Shown: positions 43,136 through 53,320 of the stretch, one piece after another
Layout: the number at the start of each line of letters is the position of its first letter
Numbering within the stretch: the stretch's first letter is position 1
From: Vreelandella arcis
Lineage (GTDB): Bacteria > Pseudomonadota > Gammaproteobacteria > Pseudomonadales > Halomonadaceae
Assembly (NCBI RefSeq): GCF_900103865.1
Contig: NZ_FNII01000011.1
Coordinates: forward strand, 37,933 to 101,932
Direction of reading: 5' to 3'
Length of the DNA: 64,000 bases
Position numbers and translations under genes: made by a program
The notes under the pieces: model-generated
Told to the model about the DNA's origin: nothing
Database searches by the model: none
The model's input: only the letters and a program-made list of their open reading frames with translations

Positions 43136-44692
43136 ATGCTCGACGCCAATTTAAAATCCCAGTTGAAAGCCTATCTGGAAAAAGTAACTCAGCCGCTCGA
43201 GATCGTTGCCTCCCTCGATGACGGCGCCAAGTCACAAGAGCTTCTCGGCCTGCTAGAAGATATCAGCAGCTTAAGCGACAAGATCAGCCTGTCGACCGAA
43301 GGCCACGACCCTCGCACGCCTGCTTTCGCTATTAACCGACCCGGCGAAGACACCGGCGTAGTGTTTGCTGGCATTCCCATGGGCCATGAGTTTACCTCGC
43401 TGGTGCTGGCACTGCTCCACGTCGGCGGCCATCCACCTAAAGCCTCTGATGAACTACTCGACCAAATCAGAGCGCTTGATGGCGAGATGCTGTTTGAGAC
43501 TTACTACTCGCAGTCATGCCAGAACTGCCCTGACGTGGTTCAAGCCCTCAATCTGATGGCTACCTTCAACCCCAAGATTCGTCACATCGCTATCGATGGC
43601 GCGCTATTCCAGGATGAAGTTGAGTCGCGGGAAGTTATGTCGGTGCCGGGCATTTACCTAAACGGCAAACCCTTTGACCAAGGCCGCATGACCCTTGAGC
43701 AGATTCTAGCCAAAGTCGATACCGGCGCCGTTGAGCGGGAAGCTAAAAAGCTCAACGAAAAAGCCGCCTTCGATACGCTCGTCATTGGCGGTGGCCCGGC
43801 AGGCGCTTCTGCGGCTATTTATGCTGCCCGTAAAGGGATCAACACCGGTGTCGCCGCTGAACGCTTCGGCGGTCAAGTGGTGGACACCCTGGGCATTGAA
43901 AACTTTATCTCGGTTTCGTATACCGAAGGCCCCAAGCTGGTCAGCGCACTAGAAGAGCACGTTAAAGATTACGAAGTCGACGTGATGAACCTGCAGCGCG
44001 CGACCTCGCTAAAAGCTGCCGAAGCGGAAGGCGGCTTGCACGAAGTGACGCTTGAATCCGGCGCCACGCTAAAAAGTAAAACCCTGGTACTGGCCACCGG
44101 GGCACGCTGGCGTGAGATGAACGTGCCCGGCGAGCAACAGTACCGCAACAAAGGCGTTGCCTACTGCCCTCACTGCGACGGCCCGCTATTCAAGGGCAAG
44201 CATGTAGCGGTGATTGGCGGCGGCAACTCCGGCGTTGAAGCAGCCATTGATCTCGCGGGTATTGTCGGGCACGTCACGCTTATCGAATTCATGGGCGAGA
44301 TGCGCGCCGACGCGGTGTTGCAGAAAAAGCTCAAGAGCTTGCCCAATGTGGATATTATCCTCAACGCCCAGACGACCGAAGTCACTGGCGACGGCAGCCG
44401 TGTCAACGGTCTGACCTACAAGGATCGCACCAGCGATGAAACTAAAACTCTCGCGCTGGAAGGTATTTTTGTCCAGATTGGATTGGTGCCCAACACCGAG
44501 TGGCTGAAGGGATCCCAGATTGAGATGACGCCACGCGGTGAGATCATTGTCGATGGCCATGGTATGACCTCTGTGCCCGGCGTATTCGCTGCGGGCGATG
44601 TGACCACCGTGCCCTACAAACAGATTGTGATTGCCATGGGCGAAGGCGCAAAAGCGTCACTCGGCGCCTTTGACTACCTGATCCGTCATTAA
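43136..44692 (+). CDS. ahpF: Alkyl hydroperoxide reductase subunit F (flavoprotein)
   Basis: AhpF transfers electrons from NADH through FAD and two disulfide centres to AhpC. It has 518 residues. The N-terminal tandem thioredoxin-fold domain has C128-x-x-C131 ([10 protein letters not shown]). The thioredoxin-reductase-like part has FAD motif [20 protein letters not shown], redox pair C343-x-x-C346 ([10 protein letters not shown]), NADH motif [18 protein letters not shown] and the FAD end [22 protein letters not shown] 43136 with GAGGA 10 nt upstream is the family start; the open frame extends back into ahpC but is not coding there. Confidence 0.96.
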   Translation: MLDANLKSQLKAYLEKVTQPLEIVASLDDGAKSQELLGLLEDISSLSDKISLSTEGHDPRTPAFAINRPGEDTGVVFAGIPMGHEFTSLVLALLHVGGHPPKASDELLDQIRALDGEMLFETYYSQSCQNCPDVVQALNLMATFNPKIRHIAIDGALFQDEVESREVMSVPGIYLNGKPFDQGRMTLEQILAKVDTGAVEREAKKLNEKAAFDTLVIGGGPAGASAAIYAARKGINTGVAAERFGGQVVDTLGIENFISVSYTEGPKLVSALEEHVKDYEVDVMNLQRATSLKAAEAEGGLHEVTLESGATLKSKTLVLATGARWREMNVPGEQQYRNKGVAYCPHCDGPLFKGKHVAVIGGGNSGVEAAIDLAGIVGHVTLIEFMGEMRADAVLQKKLKSLPNVDIILNAQTTEVTGDGSRVNGLTYKDRTSDETKTLALEGIFVQIGLVPNTEWLKGSQIEMTPRGEIIVDGHGMTSVPGVFAAGDVTTVPYKQIVIAMGEGAKASLGAFDYLIRH

Positions 44693-44723
44693 CTCGCCCT
44701 GCCGACCGTTGACGACGTAAACC

Positions 44724-45311
44724 TCAAGCCCGCTGCTCAGCGGGCTTTTGCTTGGGAAATACGGCGGTTCTTCCTTGGCTAGGCAGCACGCTACCGTTGA
44801 CGCTCGCGCCCGCATGACATGCAAAGCTGTTGGTTGAAATTGTCCCTTGCACCTTGGCGCCCGACATCAACGTTAAGCGCTGGCTGGCGTTGATATCGCC
44901 TTCTAAATGGCCATCGATAAAGATATGAGCGCTCTCTAAGCTGGCATTGACGACGCTGCTTGAAGCAAGCTGAATAAACTGATTTCTCGCAATGACCGCG
45001 CCAACCACACGCCCCTTGATCGACACGCCCTCATTGGCGATGATCTTGCCTTGGATTTGCGTGGCAACGCCTAGATAACTGCCATCCCGTTGGCTCTTAA
45101 ACGCCGAACTGGCATCAGGGTCAAGACGGTTATGCGTATCATCAGGCGCAAAAGCCGCATTAGACGCTAATTCATCATCATTCACGGCATTGAGAGGCAT
45201 CGGTGTATCAGCACTCGCCACCTGATTTTTTTTCTTTTTGCGTTTACCGTCAAATATAATCATCGTCATTGCCGCAACGCCAATAACGATAAGCCATGTT
45301 TCAATCACCAT
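44724..45311 (-). CDS. Membrane-anchored bactofilin family protein
   Basis: Bactofilins polymerise without nucleotide into filaments through a beta-helix core. This 195-residue protein has an N-terminal membrane span (ETWLIVIGVAAMTMIIF) followed by a basic patch GKRKKKK, a linker of about 55 residues, and the core (about 78-175). The core repeats short strands such as GKIIANEGVSIKGRVVG, ASLESAHIFIDGHLEGDINA and GAKVQGTISTNSF. I start at ATG 45311; a TTG three codons earlier sits too close to its GGGGG. It is divergent from a second bactofilin gene, suggesting a co-assembling pair. Its role in shape, motility or wall synthesis is unknown. Confidence 0.8.
   Translation of the reverse strand: MVIETWLIVIGVAAMTMIIFDGKRKKKKNQVASADTPMPLNAVNDDELASNAAFAPDDTHNRLDPDASSAFKSQRDGSYLGVATQIQGKIIANEGVSIKGRVVGAVIARNQFIQLASSSVVNASLESAHIFIDGHLEGDINASQRLTLMSGAKVQGTISTNSFACHAGASVNGSVLPSQGRTAVFPKQKPAEQRA
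44726..44748. terminator. Intrinsic terminator between ahpF and the convergent bactofilin gene
   Basis: AAGCCCGCT and AGCGGGCTT enclose a GCTC loop and are followed by TTTT on the plus strand, 33 nt after the ahpF stop. The stem lies inside the last codons of the minus-strand bactofilin gene, so the ahpF terminator doubles as coding sequence. Confidence 0.75.
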
Positions 45312-45523
45312 GAGATGCAACGACCCCCTGCCTTTAAATACTCAATATCCGTTATAGCCTGCAAGCCGATAGGCTAGCGTCAAGAATACGCGCCGAGTAA
45401 CCATGCATCTTTACGCTTTGATCTAGCGGTACGCAGCGTAAATTAAACTCGAATGAATTACCCGATGACGTTAGTCTCAATGTCGTCGGCACCACCCTGC
45501 CTCCAAACCAACAGGAACGGCCC

Positions 45524-46105
45524 ATGTTCAGTAAAACTAAGTCCCCTGAAACTAAGTCCCCTGACACAAAGCAAAACACGGCCTACAACAACACGGAAGC
45601 GCCACCTATCGAGCCTACTAAAAGCTTGCCTAGCGTTTCGCGCCAAAGCACATCGGTGATTGGTAGCAACACTCAGGTGCATGGCGATATCAACAGCGAC
45701 GAAGATCTCACCATCGAAGGTCAGGTCACCGGCATCGTCACCTGTAAGCAACATACTGTCACACTCGGGAGCGATAGTCGTCTACACGGAGATGCTTACG
45801 CGCATACCCTGCGCGTGTCAGGAAAAGTCGAAGGGAATTTGGTCGCACTGCATAAAGCTATCGTCCATGAGGGCGCGGATGTCACCGGCACCATCACCAC
45901 GCCCTGCCTAGTGCTAGAAGACGGCAGCATTTTCCAAGGCAGTATTGATATGAATCCCAATAACGAAATCTTCACCAGCGTTTTCACATCGCAGCAGCCA
46001 AAAAACACGACCGCTAAGACATCACGTGACCATAAGCGCTCAGACGCTAAAGAAGACGCAGTCCACGCTGACCAAGCTGAAAGCAACTCAACCGATGCAT
46101 CCTAA
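45524..46105 (+). CDS. Cytosolic bactofilin family protein
   Basis: This is the second bactofilin, 193 residues without a membrane span. The beta-helix core (about 45-140) has the pattern TSVIGSNTQVHGDINSDEDL, TIEGQVTGIVTC, GDAYAHTLRVSGKVEGNLVA and GADVTGTITTPCLVLEDGS. The N-terminus carries a short repeat, TKSPETKSPDTK, coded by a near-identical DNA duplication. The C-terminus is a charged, low-complexity tail. AGGAA lies 9 nt before the ATG. About 210 nt separate it from the divergent membrane-anchored bactofilin. Confidence 0.85.
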   Translation: MFSKTKSPETKSPDTKQNTAYNNTEAPPIEPTKSLPSVSRQSTSVIGSNTQVHGDINSDEDLTIEGQVTGIVTCKQHTVTLGSDSRLHGDAYAHTLRVSGKVEGNLVALHKAIVHEGADVTGTITTPCLVLEDGSIFQGSIDMNPNNEIFTSVFTSQQPKNTTAKTSRDHKRSDAKEDAVHADQAESNSTDAS

Positions 46106-46120
46106 TGGAAGCAAATCCGG

Positions 46121-46870
46121 TTAGTGAGCGCATACCGGGCAGGCCGGGTCGCGGGGCACTTGAAAATGGCGCCAACGTCCGCTCAATCCCTCAAAGGTGG
46201 AAAGCCCTTGATGAGAAGTGCCCGCGCCACTCAGCAGTTTGAACGCTTCAATGGCCTGAAAACAGCCAATGATCCCCACCAGCGGTGCCATTACTCCGCT
46301 TTCGGCACAGCTTAGTGCGTCGTCGCCCTGGTCATCGGGTGGGTACAAGCAGGCATAACACGGCCCTTCCGGAACGCGTGGGTCAAACACCGCCAACTGG
46401 CCCGAAAAGCGAATGGCCGCCCCAGAAACAAGCGGCACCTTGGCTTTTTGTGTAGCGGCGTTGATCGCATAGCGGCTCGAGAAACGGTCGGTGCAGTCGA
46501 GCACGACATCGGCGTCGGCAACCAACTGGTCAAGCTGCTCGCCTTGGGCGTGGTAAGCCAAGGCGCTAACCCGGCACTCAGGGTTGAGCGCCTGTAGACT
46601 CGCCTGGGCGGAGTGGGCTTTATTTTGGCCGAGGCTCGTCTGCTGGTGAGCAATTTGGCGCTGAAGGTTGGAAAGCTCGACGCTGTCCGCATCGACGAGT
46701 GTAATATGCCCAACACCCGCCGCCGCTAGATACAACGCCGCTGGAGAGCCCAAACCACCCGCCCCTACAATCAACGCATTGCCTGCAATCAGCCGCTCCT
46801 GACCTTCAATATCGACCTCGGGCAGCATGATTTGTCGGCTATAGCGCAACAGCGAGTGATCATCCATCAT
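46121..46870 (-). CDS. moeB: Molybdopterin-synthase adenylyltransferase MoeB/ThiF type
   Basis: MoeB adenylates the C-terminal glycine of MoaD for molybdopterin synthesis. The cofactor is needed by the formate dehydrogenase in this window. The 249 residues show RYSRQIMLPEVDIEGQERL, the ATP-binding VGAGGLGSPAALYLAAAGVG, and VDADSVELSNLQRQ with its conserved Arg. DCTDRFSSRYAINAA and two zinc-binding Cys pairs (CYACLYP and CPVC) are also present. There is no rhodanese domain. Placement after prmC, as here with lrp between, is common. ThiF for thiamine synthesis is an alternative, but no thi genes are near. Confidence 0.88.
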   Translation of the reverse strand: MMDDHSLLRYSRQIMLPEVDIEGQERLIAGNALIVGAGGLGSPAALYLAAAGVGHITLVDADSVELSNLQRQIAHQQTSLGQNKAHSAQASLQALNPECRVSALAYHAQGEQLDQLVADADVVLDCTDRFSSRYAINAATQKAKVPLVSGAAIRFSGQLAVFDPRVPEGPCYACLYPPDDQGDDALSCAESGVMAPLVGIIGCFQAIEAFKLLSGAGTSHQGLSTFEGLSGRWRHFQVPRDPACPVCAH

Positions 46871-46873
46871 GGG

Positions 46874-47386
46874 TTATTTTTCCTCGAATTCCTCAAACTC
46901 AGGTACATGTAGGCTAAAGCTTTCTTTCACTTCCTCCATGACCACATAACTTTTCGACTCTTTAACCCCTGGCAGGGTTAACACCACATCGCCGAGCAGT
47001 TGTCGATACGCCGACATTTCCGGAATACGGCATTTTAAAATGTAATCGAATTGCCCGGATACTAAATGGCATTCCTGAATTTGGGGCAGTTTTTCGACGG
47101 CGCGTCGAAACTCGTCGAATACCGCAGGCGACTGAGTTTCAAGACTGATCTCGACAAATACCAGCAAGTTAGCTTTAAGTGCCTGGGGCTCAAGAATCGC
47201 TTGATAGCCGCGAATTATGCCGGATTTTTCGAGACGTTTGACGCGCTCGAGGCAAGGCGTGGTGGAAAGCCCTACTTCAGTGGCTAAATCCACATAAGAG
47301 ATGCGCGCATTTTCCTGCAAACAGCGCAGAATTTTTAAATCGATACGGTCCAGCGTTCTATTTTTTACTTTCATGGCAGGATCCAT
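46874..47386 (-). CDS. lrp: Leucine-responsive regulatory protein
   Basis: This is an Lrp/AsnC-family DNA-binding regulator of 170 residues. The helix-turn-helix covers ISYVDLATEVGLSTTPCLERVKRLEKSG, and the amino-acid-binding RAM domain includes LPQIQECHLVSGQFDYILK and LPGVKESKSYVVMEEVKE. These segments are very close to enterobacterial Lrp, so it is probably the global regulator and not a narrow AsnC paralogue. It lies between prmC and moeB, 3 nt from the moeB start. Two in-frame ATGs (47386, 47374) compete. It could respond to leucine or other amino acids. Confidence 0.88.
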   Translation of the reverse strand: MDPAMKVKNRTLDRIDLKILRCLQENARISYVDLATEVGLSTTPCLERVKRLEKSGIIRGYQAILEPQALKANLLVFVEISLETQSPAVFDEFRRAVEKLPQIQECHLVSGQFDYILKCRIPEMSAYRQLLGDVVLTLPGVKESKSYVVMEEVKESFSLHVPEFEEFEEK

Positions 47387-47396
47387 TGCTGATGAA

Positions 47397-48254
47397 TCAG
47401 GCGGTTGACGAAAAGCATCCTAGGGTAACGCGTTCATGGCCGGCCAAGTCACGAATGCTTTCAACGCTTTGGTAGCCCGCTGCATCCATCGCTTTGCGTA
47501 ACTCGTCGGCTTGACGATAACCGTGCTCAAGCAGCAACCAACCGGTCGGCGACAGATAGCGCCTCGCTGTGATGATCAGGTACAGCAGATCAGCCATACC
47601 GTTGGCATCGGCAACTAAGGCAGATATGGGCTCAAAACGCACGTCGCCCTGGGCCAGATGGGGGTCGTCCTTGGCGATATACGGCGGATTACTGACGATA
47701 ATATCGAACGTTGCGGCCTCATCCGGCGACCCAAACGCACTAAACCAGTCACTTTGCTGAAACGAGGCGTTGCGCAGACCTAATCGCGCGGCATTGGCTT
47801 GGGCCAGCGTCACGGCATCAGCCAGTATATCCACGCCTATAATCTGCCAATTCGGCCGTTCACTAGCGAGCGCTAGGGCAACCGCTCCGGTTCCCGTGCC
47901 CATGTCCAGCAAGCGCCCGCCATGCAGTTGAGCTCGGCTGAGCGCCACGTCCACCAAGGTTTCGGTATCGGGCCTGGGAATCAGTGTGTTGGGTGAGGTG
48001 GCGATGGCTAAACCCCAAAATTCGCGCTCACCGGTTAAGTAGGCAATAGGGCATCCCTGGGCACGCGCCGCAACGAGTGCGTCAAAACGGGCGTGCTGCC
48101 AGGTTGAACAGACTTTATCTCCCCAGGTGTACAGCCAAGTGCGGTCGCGGCCCAACACATGGCTAAGCAGGACGTCCGCATCAAGCCGCGCGGACGGCGA
48201 GCCTGCCTGGCGTAGCCGCTCGGCGGCTTTGATAAGCAGGGTATCAAGCGTCAT
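47397..48254 (-). CDS. prmC: Release-factor glutamine methyltransferase
   Basis: PrmC methylates the glutamine of the GGQ motif of release factors, and its substrate RF1 is encoded immediately upstream. The 285-residue protein has an N-terminal helical domain, LIPRPDTETLVDVAL, the SAM motif LLDMGTGTGAVALALASE and the catalytic IIVSNPPYIAKDDPHL. Its start overlaps the prfA stop by one base, so the two are coupled. Confidence 0.95.
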   Translation of the reverse strand: MTLDTLLIKAAERLRQAGSPSARLDADVLLSHVLGRDRTWLYTWGDKVCSTWQHARFDALVAARAQGCPIAYLTGEREFWGLAIATSPNTLIPRPDTETLVDVALSRAQLHGGRLLDMGTGTGAVALALASERPNWQIIGVDILADAVTLAQANAARLGLRNASFQQSDWFSAFGSPDEAATFDIIVSNPPYIAKDDPHLAQGDVRFEPISALVADANGMADLLYLIITARRYLSPTGWLLLEHGYRQADELRKAMDAAGYQSVESIRDLAGHERVTLGCFSSTA

Positions 48255-49342
48255 CAGGCGTCCTGCAACGCGGATAGCTGCTCCGCTTGATACTCTTGAA
48301 CCAGCGGGTCGATCACGTCGTCAAGCTGCTCGCCACTGACCACCTCGGTAAGCTTATACAGCGTAAGATTGATGCGATGATCCGTGATCCGCCCTTGTGG
48401 AAAGTTATAGGTACGAATCCGCTCGCTGCGGTCGCCCGAGCCGACCAGGGAGCGGCGGGCATCCGCCTGGCTCTGACGCTGAGCATCCTGAGCACTCTGC
48501 TTTAGTTTGGCCGCTAGCAACGACATCGCTTTTGCGCGGTTTTTATGCTGGCTGCGCTCTTCCTGGCACTCCACCACCACCCCGGTCGGCAGATGGGTAA
48601 GACGGATCGCCGAGTCGGTGGTATTAACGTGCTGGCCGCCGGCACCGCTGGAGCGGAAGGTATCAACGCGCAAATCAGAAGGGTTGATGTCCACGTCACC
48701 GATATCGTCGACTTCGGGCATCACCGCCACTGTGCACGCCGAGGTGTGAATACGCCCCTGGGATTCGGTGGCGGGGACGCGTTGCACACGGTGCGCACCG
48801 GACTCGAATTTTAGCCGGGCATAGACGCCATCGCCTTTGACGCGGGAAATAATTTCTTTGTACCCGCCCTGCTCACCATGGCTGACATTCACTACTTCAA
48901 CGCGCCAACCACGCTTTTCTGCGTAACGGGAATACATACGGAATAGATCACCGGCAAACAATGCGGCTTCATCGCCACCGGTTCCCGCGCGCACTTCCAA
49001 ATACACCCCACGGCCGTCGTCCGGGTCTTTGGGCACAAGCAAACGCTTGAGCTCGACATCCAACGCTTCCAACTGCTCGCGACCGTCGTCGATCTCCATC
49101 TCCGCCAGCTCGCGTATTTCGGGATCGCTGTCTCGGCTTAGTTGCTGCGCTGCGTCGACATCGTGCTCGATATGGCGATATCGCTGCCAAGCAGCTACCA
49201 ACTCGTCGAGCTCGGCATATTCGCGGGAATAGTCACGAAAGCGTTGCTGATCGTGGATCACCTCGGGGTCGGATAACAGCATCGACAACTCTTCGAACCG
49301 GTCGGCAAAACTATCCAAACGTTGGCGCAGTGTTTCTTTCAT
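48254..49342 (-). CDS. prfA: Peptide chain release factor 1
   Basis: RF1 ends translation at UAA and UAG. The 362 residues include the codon-reading PAT tripeptide ([15 protein letters not shown]), the peptidyl-hydrolase motif [19 protein letters not shown] and [20 protein letters not shown]. The acidic domain 1 lies at the N-terminus. The start overlaps the hemA stop (ATGA) and the stop overlaps prmC, as in the conserved hemA-prfA-prmC operon. Confidence 0.97.
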   Translation of the reverse strand: MKETLRQRLDSFADRFEELSMLLSDPEVIHDQQRFRDYSREYAELDELVAAWQRYRHIEHDVDAAQQLSRDSDPEIRELAEMEIDDGREQLEALDVELKRLLVPKDPDDGRGVYLEVRAGTGGDEAALFAGDLFRMYSRYAEKRGWRVEVVNVSHGEQGGYKEIISRVKGDGVYARLKFESGAHRVQRVPATESQGRIHTSACTVAVMPEVDDIGDVDINPSDLRVDTFRSSGAGGQHVNTTDSAIRLTHLPTGVVVECQEERSQHKNRAKAMSLLAAKLKQSAQDAQRQSQADARRSLVGSGDRSERIRTYNFPQGRITDHRINLTLYKLTEVVSGEQLDDVIDPLVQEYQAEQLSALQDA

Positions 49343-50652
49343 GCGGGGGTGTCATCCTTCTGACGATTAGTCGTCGATACCGGTGGTTTTTCAAAGGCGG
49401 GCTTGGCCGGCAGCAAGAGATTTGGCGCCGCTTCCAGCAGGGCGTGATCCTCTTGGGACGCTGCATCGCGCAGCGCCTGAGTGGGCTGGTGCATAAGCCG
49501 GTTAGCCAGTTGGTGAGCCAGACGCTCCACCACCTTCGTGGGGTCTTCGCCACGCGCTAGCCGTTCCAGCGCTTGGTCTCGCGCCGTGTCGCGCAGCTCT
49601 TCCCCATGGCGGCGATAGCCGCGTATAAGTTCGCCGCCGAGGCGAATCCGTCGTTCATGCTGCCAGCCGCTAACCCCGTGCTCAATGAGCGACTCCGCCT
49701 GGTCGGCAGCCACTTGACGGTGACGGCGATTTTCTTGAATGGCTTCTTCAAGGTCATCCACCGTATATAAAAACACGTCGGCCAGCTCGCCGACTTCCGG
49801 CTCGATATCCCGCGGCACGGCGATATCGACCATAAACATCGGGCGATGACGGCGTTTTTTCAAGGCACGCTCGACCATCCCCTTGCCTAAAATCGGCAAG
49901 GGTGCGGCCGTCGACGAAATGACGATATCCGCCTGCTCCAGCGCTGCGGGTATTTCCGGCAAGGTAATCGCCGAGCCGCCCAATGCCGTCGAAATTTTCT
50001 CGGCGCGTTCACGGGTTCGGTTCGCCACTGTAAGCTTACCTACGCCTGCTTCGTGAAGGTGCCGGGCCACCAGTTCAATGGTTTCTCCCGCGCCGATCAG
50101 CAGCGCCTGCGAACGACCAAAATCGTCAAAAATCCGGCTTGCCATGCTGACCGCCGCGTAGGCCACCGACACCGGGTTTTTACCGATACCGGTTTCCGTG
50201 CGTACCTGTTTGGCAACGGCAAAGGTATGCTGGAACAACCGTTCAAGTTCGCTGCCCAGCCCCTGGGCTTCACGGGCCTGCTGATAGGCGTCTTTCAACT
50301 GACCAAGAATTTGCGGCTCACCCAACACCATGGAATCCAGCCCCACGGCCACGCGCATGAGATGCCGCACCGCTTCGTTGTCCAGGTAGTGGTAGGCACA
50401 GCGGGTCAACTCATCAACCTCTAGCTGATGAAAGCGGCCTAGCCAATCAAGTACAACTTGCTCTCCCGCCGCATTAGTTACGCAGTAAAGCTCGGTGCGA
50501 TTACACGTCGACAGCACCGCCGCTTCGCTGATTTGTGGCAGCGCACGCAATTCTGCCAGCGCGTGATCCAGCTGCGCCGGGGTAAAAGCGACTTGTTCAC
50601 GCACGGCTACGCCAGCGGTGCGATGGTTAATTCCCAGGGCAAGGAGCGTCAT
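49339..50652 (-). CDS. hemA: Glutamyl-tRNA reductase
   Basis: HemA reduces glutamyl-tRNA to glutamate-1-semialdehyde, the first committed step of tetrapyrrole synthesis. It has 437 residues with active-site C50 in [32 protein letters not shown], the NADPH motif [16 protein letters not shown] and the C-terminal dimerisation domain. The N-terminal [19 protein letters not shown] is typical. It leads the hemA-prfA-prmC-lrp-moeB run and is divergent from the TPR-lolB-ispE genes; 202 nt lie between them. Confidence 0.96.
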   Translation of the reverse strand: MTLLALGINHRTAGVAVREQVAFTPAQLDHALAELRALPQISEAAVLSTCNRTELYCVTNAAGEQVVLDWLGRFHQLEVDELTRCAYHYLDNEAVRHLMRVAVGLDSMVLGEPQILGQLKDAYQQAREAQGLGSELERLFQHTFAVAKQVRTETGIGKNPVSVAYAAVSMASRIFDDFGRSQALLIGAGETIELVARHLHEAGVGKLTVANRTRERAEKISTALGGSAITLPEIPAALEQADIVISSTAAPLPILGKGMVERALKKRRHRPMFMVDIAVPRDIEPEVGELADVFLYTVDDLEEAIQENRRHRQVAADQAESLIEHGVSGWQHERRIRLGGELIRGYRRHGEELRDTARDQALERLARGEDPTKVVERLAHQLANRLMHQPTQALRDAASQEDHALLEAAPNLLLPAKPAFEKPPVSTTNRQKDDTPA

Positions 50653-50854
50653 CGGGTATGCGTCTTCGCTAGTGTGTCGGTCTTCACGTCAATTTGAGCT
50701 TGCTCGGGCAAGTCTAAGCAGCGATGGTGAGGGCTAATCGCCACTCAATAAAGAGCATTATCTTATCACAGCACAAGATGATCTGGCGCCCACCACTTTG
50801 CCGCAGGCGGGCAAGCCGCTATGCTGAGCACTCGGCCACTGAATTGAGACCCGC

Positions 50855-52609
50855 ATGCCACCACGTTTGCTGCTATTTTCCCTGGCCGCCATCATGCTAT
50901 TAGCGAGCGGCTGCCAGCTGTCGCCCAATGCCCAAGATGAGCGGCTGCCATATACCGCTGACCCGATGCGTAACGCGCCTCCCATTGACCAGGGGCTCGA
51001 CGCCGCAGGTTTGAGCACACTACTTCAAGCGGAGTTCGCCGGCCAGCGCGGCGACTTTGAACGCGCCAGCCGAGGCTACCTCGAAGCTGCTCGGCGCTAT
51101 GGCGCGGAGGCATTAGCCGAACGCGCCACGTTTGCTGCACGTTTTAGCGATAACGACGGTTTGATCGAAGAAGCGGCGCAAAGCTGGCAAGCCCTCAACC
51201 CTCAGGCCGACTCCCCAAACCGGCTACTGGCTGCCCTTTCGCTCGAGCAAGGCAATTGGCTGGAAAGCTTAGAACGGCGTCTTGCGCTGACGTCGGCCAA
51301 CCAGGATGGTGAATTAACCGCGTTTGCCGAAACGGCAATCGCCGAGCAAGCCCCGCTTGATGCGTTACTCAACCGGCTCGTCGAACATTTAAACCAAGCG
51401 TCTCCACAAGACACAGCGCAACAAGCCGATGCCCTGCTGGCCGCCGCTCTATGGGAGGCCACGCTGGGTCGGACCGAGCGAGCCAGAGGCTATCTTGACC
51501 AAGCCTCAGGGCTGACCCAGCGCCCAACGCTGCTACTGGTAGAGGGCCAACTGGCGATTGAAACCGGTAATCCCGGGAGAGCTCGCCAAGTGGCACAACT
51601 CGGCCTGCAAGATAACCCCGACGATGTGCGCTTTTTATTACTGCTGGCCCAAGCCGAGATTCGACTCGAGAACCTCGCGGCCGCCGAACAACAAACCGAT
51701 GCGCTACTCGACCGGCATTCAGGCAGCCATGCGTTACGCGTGGCCCTGGCACAGCTTTATCTAGACGAAGGCTATGCCGCTCCCGCACAGCGGCTTCTTC
51801 AACCTCTGATCGGCCAAGAAGACGTGCCTAATCTGGCCTACTATCTATTAGGCGTGATTGCCCAATCTGAAGGCGACACCGATAACGCACTGCTTTATTA
51901 CCGTCAGGTCGATGGCGGCAATGAGTTTATGCCTGCCCGCGCGACGGCGGCCCAAATGCTGATTGAGGACGACCGGTTAATCGACGCTCGCGCCTTTCTA
52001 CGCGTCGAGCGCATGCGCTATGAAGACTATTTTAGTGAGCTGGTCAAACTCGAAGTCCAGCTACTTGATGAGCTGGGCCGCACCGCTGACGCGAGTGCGT
52101 TACTCGACCGCGAGCTGAACCGCACGCCAGACGACACCGACCTCCTTTATCATCGCGCCATGCGCGCCTGGGAAATGGGCGATGTCGAGCAAATGGAACA
52201 AGACCTGCGTCACGTGCTGAGCATTGAACCCGATAACGCGGTGGCGCTTAATGCGCTAGGTTATACGCTAGCCGACTTGGATCTACCCGGCCGACTTAAC
52301 GAGGCACGCGAGTTAATCGAACGCGCTCACGCGCTTGACCCCGACAACCCGGCAGTTCTCGATAGCCTGGGTTGGGTCAATTACCGCCTAGGCGACCCTC
52401 AGCAAGCGCTACCCTGGCTCGAACAAGCCTATGCCCGCATGCCCGACCAAGAAATTGCCGCCCACCTCGCCGAAGTGCTGCATGTCCTTGAGCGCAGCGA
52501 TGAGGCACGTCAGATTATCGACGACGTACAGCAGCGCAGTGATAATCACCCCACAATTGATGCATTAATACAGCGCCACCCCGAACTCGACCCGGCAAAT
52601 CGCCTCTAA
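50855..52609 (+). CDS. TPR-repeat lipoprotein next to lolB
   Basis: This 584-residue predicted lipoprotein has a lipobox LASGC at C20 and, after a short linker, a solenoid of tetratricopeptide-like helical repeats to the C-terminus. The clearest repeats are the last three, for example ALNALGYTLADLDLPGRLNE and VLDSLGWVNYRLGDPQQALP. Its place between hemA and lolB is conserved in pseudomonads and relatives, suggesting an envelope or lipoprotein-related scaffold, but no function is established here. ATG 50855 starts just before the signal sequence. Confidence 0.85.
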   Translation: MPPRLLLFSLAAIMLLASGCQLSPNAQDERLPYTADPMRNAPPIDQGLDAAGLSTLLQAEFAGQRGDFERASRGYLEAARRYGAEALAERATFAARFSDNDGLIEEAAQSWQALNPQADSPNRLLAALSLEQGNWLESLERRLALTSANQDGELTAFAETAIAEQAPLDALLNRLVEHLNQASPQDTAQQADALLAAALWEATLGRTERARGYLDQASGLTQRPTLLLVEGQLAIETGNPGRARQVAQLGLQDNPDDVRFLLLLAQAEIRLENLAAAEQQTDALLDRHSGSHALRVALAQLYLDEGYAAPAQRLLQPLIGQEDVPNLAYYLLGVIAQSEGDTDNALLYYRQVDGGNEFMPARATAAQMLIEDDRLIDARAFLRVERMRYEDYFSELVKLEVQLLDELGRTADASALLDRELNRTPDDTDLLYHRAMRAWEMGDVEQMEQDLRHVLSIEPDNAVALNALGYTLADLDLPGRLNEARELIERAHALDPDNPAVLDSLGWVNYRLGDPQQALPWLEQAYARMPDQEIAAHLAEVLHVLERSDEARQIIDDVQQRSDNHPTIDALIQRHPELDPANRL

Positions 52610-52673
52610 GGCGAGCTTAACGTCTTCTTTTAACGTGATAGCCGCTGACCGATTAACTGACAAGGAGCCCGAC

Positions 52674-53309
52674 ATGCCCACCTTTACCACGCCCCACGTG
52701 CTGCGCGGCCTTTCAAAACTAATGGCCTGCGCGGCGGTGGTTTTCTTGGCCGGGTGCGCGACCCAAGCGCCGCAAGACGAAAGCGGACGGCAGTCCGGCG
52801 ACTGGGACGCCCAAAAAGCTGAGGTTGAAGCCTTCGACACCTGGACATTGGTCGGCAAAGCCGGGTTACGCACTCCCGAAGAAAACACCAGCGCCAATCT
52901 CGACTGGAACCAACACCCGTATTATTTCCGCATGCTGATTAGCGGGCCCTTCGGCGGTGGACGTAACGTGCTAGAAGGACGCGAAGGACGGTTCTCACTC
53001 TCCAACAGCGATGGCCGTTATGAAGCAGAGTCCCCGGAAGCGCTGATGAAAGAGCAACTTGGCTGGGCGCTCCCCGTCAGTGCCATGCCCGACTGGGTAC
53101 GCGGCCTGCCCGGCGACCAGGGTAGCTATCAGTTGGAAACCGACGCGCTTGGCTTCCCCAGCCACCTATCCCAAGACGGCTGGGAAATCGACTACCGCGA
53201 CTGGGAAGAATTTGCAGGCCTATGGCTACCGCGGCGCCTGGTTATGAACTACGACGATATACGCATCACCCTGGTGGTCAATGAATGGCGCCAAACGGAC
53301 GGCGAGTAG
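52674..53309 (+). CDS. lolB: Outer-membrane lipoprotein receptor LolB
   Basis: LolB accepts lipoproteins from LolA and inserts them in the outer membrane. The 211-residue protein starts at ATG 52674 (AAGGAG 6 nt upstream) and has a lipobox LAGC at C28. Family segments are WTLVGKAGLRTPEENTSANL, YYFRMLISGPFGGGRNVLEG, DWVRGLPG and GWEIDYRDWEEFAGLWLPRR. It precedes ispE by 11 nt, the conserved order. Confidence 0.92.
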   Translation: MPTFTTPHVLRGLSKLMACAAVVFLAGCATQAPQDESGRQSGDWDAQKAEVEAFDTWTLVGKAGLRTPEENTSANLDWNQHPYYFRMLISGPFGGGRNVLEGREGRFSLSNSDGRYEAESPEALMKEQLGWALPVSAMPDWVRGLPGDQGSYQLETDALGFPSHLSQDGWEIDYRDWEEFAGLWLPRRLVMNYDDIRITLVVNEWRQTDGE

Positions 53310-53320
53310 GCCAAACACTC

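Noticed and set aside
45524..45590. Short duplication coding the repeat at the start of the cytosolic bactofilin as a mobile-element scar.
   Set aside because: The unit is only about 15 nt and in frame; simple replication slippage explains it.
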